Part shown: positions 15,556 to 18,267 of the stretch, one piece after another
Layout: every line of letters starts with the position of its first letter
How positions within the stretch are numbered: position 1 is the stretch's first letter
DNA from: GCA-2731375 sp047518225
Lineage (GTDB): Bacteria; Pseudomonadota; Alphaproteobacteria; GCA-2731375
Assembly: GCA_047518225.1 (NCBI GenBank)
Contig: JAKZRK010000251.1
Coordinates: 1 to 18,267 of the forward strand
Direction of reading: 5' to 3'
DNA length: 18,267 nt
The notes under the pieces: generated by a model
The model's database searches: none
Told to the model about the DNA's origin: nothing
The model's input: only the letters and a program-made list of their open reading frames with translations
Position numbers and translations under genes: made by a program

Positions 15556-15571
15556 ATAGTAACGTCACTAT
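15556..15571. promoter_or_regulatory. 16-bp near-palindrome directly upstream of the ABC operon promoter
   Basis: ATAGTAACGTCACTAT is symmetrical at 14 of 16 positions (ATAGT-ACGT-ACTAT framework). It lies immediately beyond the candidate minus-35 of the ABC operon, the classic place for an activator or repressor dimer. No regulator gene is present in the window to pair with it. Confidence 0.4.
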
Positions 15572-15937
15572 CCTGATATTCAAAAGAGATACTTATTTCT
15601 CCATGTAAATACCAAATCTATACGGCGAATACTTAATTTTGCATCTGTTTTTTCTTATTGTCACTCCCTGTACCTGGACTCAATAATCACCAATCCAGGC
15701 CGCTAAATCAAGCATTTATTCTTGGCATGATTTCCTTTGGCCTAGCGCTGTCCTTGCCGTTAAGCAAAACTCCAGATACGCCGTAGTTTCATGCCTGAAA
15801 AATCCTGCCTATCGTCTCAGCCCATATGAAGATTCCGGGAAAACAGCTTGTCGGTGGCCGATCTCCTGCCATTCGGGCTGGTTACCGTCGCCCGATGACC
15901 CTATTCTGGCGCCGTTGCCGGGTGCGGGAGGAAAAGC

Positions 15938-16060
15938 ATGTTGGATAGTGCCATTGCCGGACAGATCAAGGATGCGGTCGACGCCGGCTTCGACGAGCAG
16001 GTCGACTTTACCGCCGAGCTGGTAAAAATCCCCTCGCGCCAGGGCCGGGAAGAGGTCTAA
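15938..16060 (+). pseudogene. Truncated M20-family peptidase/deacylase, N-terminal 40 codons only
   Basis: A good ribosome site (GGGAGG, 15926-15931, 6 bases before ATG) leads into 40 codons that stop at TAA. The peptide, including DAVDAGFDEQVDFTAELVKI and PSRQGREEV, closely resembles the first residues of ArgE/DapE-type M20 metallopeptidases and deacylases (DLVRIPS-RGQE pattern). The sequence then runs directly into the fhs leader, and no metal-binding His/Asp segments follow. I infer that an internal deletion removed the rest of the gene. Such deacylases often accompany peptide ABC operons like the neighbouring one. Alternatively it is now a short upstream frame translated ahead of fhs. Confidence 0.65.
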
Positions 16061-16078
16061 TAAGGGATACCCAAAAAC

Positions 16079-17749
16079 ATGCAGCCAGATATTGAAATCG
16101 CCCGTCACGCCACCGCTTTGCCGATCGAACAGATCGGCGAAAAACTGAACATCCCAACCCAGCATTTGTACTGCTATGGCCCTGATAAGGCCAAGGTTGA
16201 CCTGGGCTATCTGGCCTCGTTGGGGGAGAGGCCCAGCGGCAAGTTGATCCTGGTTACCGCCATCACGCCGACGCCGGCGGGCGAAGGCAAGACGACGACC
16301 ACGGTCGGGCTGGGCGATGCCTTGAACCGGATCGGCAAGCAGACCGCGATCTGTCTGCGGGAGCCCAGCCTGGGCCCGTGTTTTGGCACCAAGGGCGGGG
16401 CGGCGGGCGGCGGCTATGCCCAGGTCGTGCCCATGGAAGATATCAACCTGCATTTTACCGGTGACTTCCATGCCATCGGCGCGGCCAACAATCTGCTGGC
16501 GGCCATGCTGGACAACCACATTTACTGGGGCAACAAGCTGGGCATCGATGCCCGGCGCATATCCTGGCGCCGGGTGGTCGACATGAACGACCGGGCGCTG
16601 CGGTCCATCGTCGCCAACCTGGGCGGTGTGGCCAACGGCTTTCCCCGCCAGGACGGCTTTGACATTACCGTGGCCTCGGAAGTGATGGCGGTGTTTTGCC
16701 TGGCCTCGGGGGGCGATGATCTGCACCGCCGCCTGGGCAATATGGTGGTGGCGCAAAATCGTGACCGGGAGGTGGTAACCGCGCGGGAGCTGGATGCAGA
16801 CGGCGCCATGGCGGCGTTGCTGAAGGATGCGATACAGCCCAATCTGGCGCAAACCCTGGAAAACAATCCGGCCTTCATCCACGGCGGCCCCTTCGCCAAC
16901 ATCGCCCATGGCTGCAATTCCGTCATCGCCACCAAGGCCGCCTTGAAGTTGGCTGATTTCGTGGTGACCGAAGCCGGCTTCGGCGCCGATCTGGGGGCGG
17001 AAAAATTCTTCAATATCAAATGCCGCAAATCGGATCTGCGCCCCGATGCGGTGGTGCTGGTGGCCACAGTGCGGGCCCTGAAGATGCATGGCGGCGTGGC
17101 CCGCGATGATTTGGGCAAGGAAGACGTTGCCGCCCTGCAACGGGGCCTGGAAAATCTGGGGCGGCATCTGGAAAATCTGGCCCAATTTGGCGTCGCGGCG
17201 GTGGTCGCCATCAACCGGTTCGACGCCGATAGCCAGGACGAGATGGCGGCGATCAGTGAATATTGCAAGGGTTTAGGCGTGGAAGCCCATGTTTGCAGCC
17301 ATTGGGCGGATGGCGGCGCGGGCGCGGAAGCCCTGGCCCACAAAGTTGTGGAATTGGCGCAATCGGGTACATCGAATTTCCAGACGCTGTATGGGGACGA
17401 GGTGCCGTTGTGGGAGAAAATGCGCACCGTGGCCCAGCGCATATATGGCGCCGACGATATCAGCGCCGACCGCGTGGTCAGCCAACGCTTTCAACAATTA
17501 CAGGATCAGGGCTACGGCCATCTGCCGATCTGTGTCGCCAAGACGCAGTACAGTTTTTCCACCGATCCGGACCGCAAGGGCGCGCCCTCGGGCCACTTGA
17601 TTTCGATCCGGGAAATCCGCCTGGCGGCGGGCGCCGAATTTCTGGTCGTGGTCTGTGGCGACATCATGACCATGCCCGGCCTGCCCTCCCGCCCGGCTGC
17701 CGAGACCATCGGCCTGGACGAAAAGGGTCAAATCACCGGCCTGTTTTAG
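16079..17749 (+). CDS. fhs: Formate-tetrahydrofolate ligase
   Basis: This 556-residue enzyme makes 10-formyltetrahydrofolate from formate, ATP and tetrahydrofolate, feeding one-carbon units to purine and formyl-Met synthesis or running in reverse to release formate. The length matches the family (about 557). The nucleotide-binding loop TPTPAGEGKTT (63-73), the folate/ATP region EPSLGPCFGTKGGAAGGGYA (from 95) and FTGDFHAIGAANNLL (126-140) are intact, as are VTEAGFGADLGAEKF and the C-terminal GDIMTMPGLPSRPAA. AAGGGA lies about 11 bases before the ATG. It follows the M20 remnant by 18 bp, so it may be transcribed from that gene's old promoter. No folD is present here. The next gene is convergent. 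Confidence 0.97.
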   Translation: MQPDIEIARHATALPIEQIGEKLNIPTQHLYCYGPDKAKVDLGYLASLGERPSGKLILVTAITPTPAGEGKTTTTVGLGDALNRIGKQTAICLREPSLGPCFGTKGGAAGGGYAQVVPMEDINLHFTGDFHAIGAANNLLAAMLDNHIYWGNKLGIDARRISWRRVVDMNDRALRSIVANLGGVANGFPRQDGFDITVASEVMAVFCLASGGDDLHRRLGNMVVAQNRDREVVTARELDADGAMAALLKDAIQPNLAQTLENNPAFIHGGPFANIAHGCNSVIATKAALKLADFVVTEAGFGADLGAEKFFNIKCRKSDLRPDAVVLVATVRALKMHGGVARDDLGKEDVAALQRGLENLGRHLENLAQFGVAAVVAINRFDADSQDEMAAISEYCKGLGVEAHVCSHWADGGAGAEALAHKVVELAQSGTSNFQTLYGDEVPLWEKMRTVAQRIYGADDISADRVVSQRFQQLQDQGYGHLPICVAKTQYSFSTDPDRKGAPSGHLISIREIRLAAGAEFLVVVCGDIMTMPGLPSRPAAETIGLDEKGQITGLF

Positions 17750-17806
17750 CCGGACCGAAAATTTGGGCGAGCCAAAAACGAATAAAAATACAGTATGGGC
17801 GGCGCT

Positions 17807-18267
17807 CTAAATGTTCTCCGCGCCGTAGTACAGCATCACCTTGTGCTGGGCTTCGGCAAAGAACAGCCAGCGTTCAATGACCACGCCAAAACTCATGGAC
17901 ACCGCCGCCAGGGCCGCCGCCAGCAAACTTAGCGGACCGGAGGCGGTGGCCTGTATGACGATCAGGATCAGGGGCAGGAGGAAGGCCGTCAGATGGGTCA
18001 GGCGGCGCAGCTTGGCGGCGTGCTTGCGGGCGATAGTGAAACCCATTTCCTTCAGTAGGTAATTATCCTGCACATGGGGCGGGTCCAGGGGGCGGACCTT
18101 TTCCAGGCCTTTCAGGCCGCCCAGACCGATGGCCGAGGCCGCACTGCCGGCGCCCGTGGCGCCGTCGATAGCCCGCCAATAGGCGATTTTCAGCAACCAG
18201 GCGGCGGCCACGGCGGCGAAACAAATGGCCTGGGTCAAGGCATGGCCCCCATGGTTAGTGACAAAGG
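17807..18267 (-). CDS. DmsC-like DMSO reductase membrane anchor subunit, 5' end outside window
   Basis: About 153 C-terminal residues of a membrane anchor subunit related to DmsC are visible, and the frame is open to the right edge. At least three hydrophobic helices are visible (FAAVAAAWLLKIAYW, the segment LTHLTAFLLPLILIVIQ, and PLSLLAAALAAVSMSFGVV). Family signatures are SAIGLGGLKGLEKVRPLDPPH, quoted in part, NYLLKEMGFTIARKHAAKLR and ERWLFFAEAQHKVMLYYG. DmsC takes electrons from menaquinol/quinol and passes them to the Fe-S subunit of a molybdenum DMSO reductase-type enzyme. The catalytic and Fe-S subunits would be expected just outside the window to the right. The substrate, whether DMSO or another oxyanion or N/S-oxide, cannot be told. 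Confidence 0.85.
   Translation of the reverse strand, partial: FVTNHGGHALTQAICFAAVAAAWLLKIAYWRAIDGATGAGSAASAIGLGGLKGLEKVRPLDPPHVQDNYLLKEMGFTIARKHAAKLRRLTHLTAFLLPLILIVIQATASGPLSLLAAALAAVSMSFGVVIERWLFFAEAQHKVMLYYGAENI

Larger units (their letters stand above)
15457..15937. other. 481-bp AT-rich intergenic region between the ABC operon and the M20 remnant
   Basis: Base composition changes sharply here: roughly 15490-15830 is much richer in A and T than the rest of the window. It contains the leader and candidate promoter of the minus-strand ABC operon, a near-palindrome, and presumably the plus-strand promoter for the M20 remnant and fhs, for which I found no convincing hexamers. A short plus frame from ATG at 15826 shows no family resemblance. 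No tRNA, riboswitch or mobile-element end was recognised. Confidence 0.6.

Noticed and set aside
15722..15742. Possible sigma-54 promoter (TTGGCATG...TTTGG)
   Set aside because: The required GG-N10-GC spacing is not met.
15826..15948. Plus-strand short frame beginning MKIPGKQLVGG
   Set aside because: No family resemblance, no good ribosome site, and it overlaps the M20 remnant in another frame.
15809..17185. Long minus-strand open frame of 458 codons opposite fhs
   Set aside because: It is antisense to a clear formate-tetrahydrofolate ligase, shows a His/Gln/Gly-rich shadow composition and no domain.
1..18267. Defence system, CRISPR array, prophage, integron or insertion sequence
   Set aside because: No repeat-spacer pattern, transposase, integrase, nuclease-helicase pair or toxin-antitoxin pair was recognised on either strand.

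Overview
The window is about 18.3 kb of fairly GC-rich, densely packed bacterial chromosome. It most resembles an alphaproteobacterium of the Rhodospirillales type. That placement is an inference from familiar protein families and gene order: a HIG1-type twin-membrane protein beside a PduO-type cobalamin adenosyltransferase, followed by etfB-etfA-hbd on the same strand, plus alphaproteobacterial-looking GST, PAS_5 and peptide-ABC proteins. No rRNA, tRNA, CRISPR array, transposase or phage gene was recognised.

Layout, left to right. (1) 1-1779, plus strand: the 3' part of a crotonase-family gene, then an FAD aromatic-ring monooxygenase that looks like 3-hydroxybenzoate 6-hydroxylase. (2) 1776-6705, mostly minus strand: a 3-hydroxybutyryl-CoA dehydrogenase, electron-transfer flavoprotein etfA and etfB, a VOC/glyoxalase-fold protein, the PduO-type adenosyltransferase and a HIG1-like membrane protein. 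A plus-strand DsbA-fold isomerase (2-hydroxychromene-2-carboxylate isomerase family) sits divergent to the VOC gene. The theme is acyl-CoA oxidation, electron delivery to the quinone pool, and B12 cofactor supply for methylmalonyl-CoA mutase-type enzymes. (3) 6706-10020, plus strand: a 339-bp non-coding stretch with striking inverted repeats, a glutathione S-transferase, a small PAS_5 protein, an orphan 73-residue protein, and a secreted DUF3179 protein one base downstream of it. (4) 10042-15456, minus strand: a four-gene peptide/oligopeptide ABC operon (Tat-exported binding protein, DppB-like permease, DppC-like permease with an unusual membrane extension, fused double ATPase). (5) 15457-15937: an AT-rich intergenic region with a candidate promoter and operator for that operon. 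(6) 15938-17749, plus strand: a 40-codon remnant of an M20-family peptidase/deacylase with an intact ribosome binding site, then full-length formate-tetrahydrofolate ligase. (7) 17807 to the right edge, minus strand: the C-terminal part of a DmsC-like anchor subunit of a DMSO reductase-type enzyme.

Most of the window is ordinary metabolism. I see no defence system, integron or obvious new multi-gene system. The items most worth a second look are: the 73-residue orphan coupled to a DUF3179 secreted protein; the mutually exclusive inverted repeats upstream of the GST gene; the permease with four extra predicted membrane helices; the truncated M20 gene in front of fhs; and the VOC/isomerase pair lying inside an otherwise familiar HIG1-adenosyltransferase-etfBA-hbd block.
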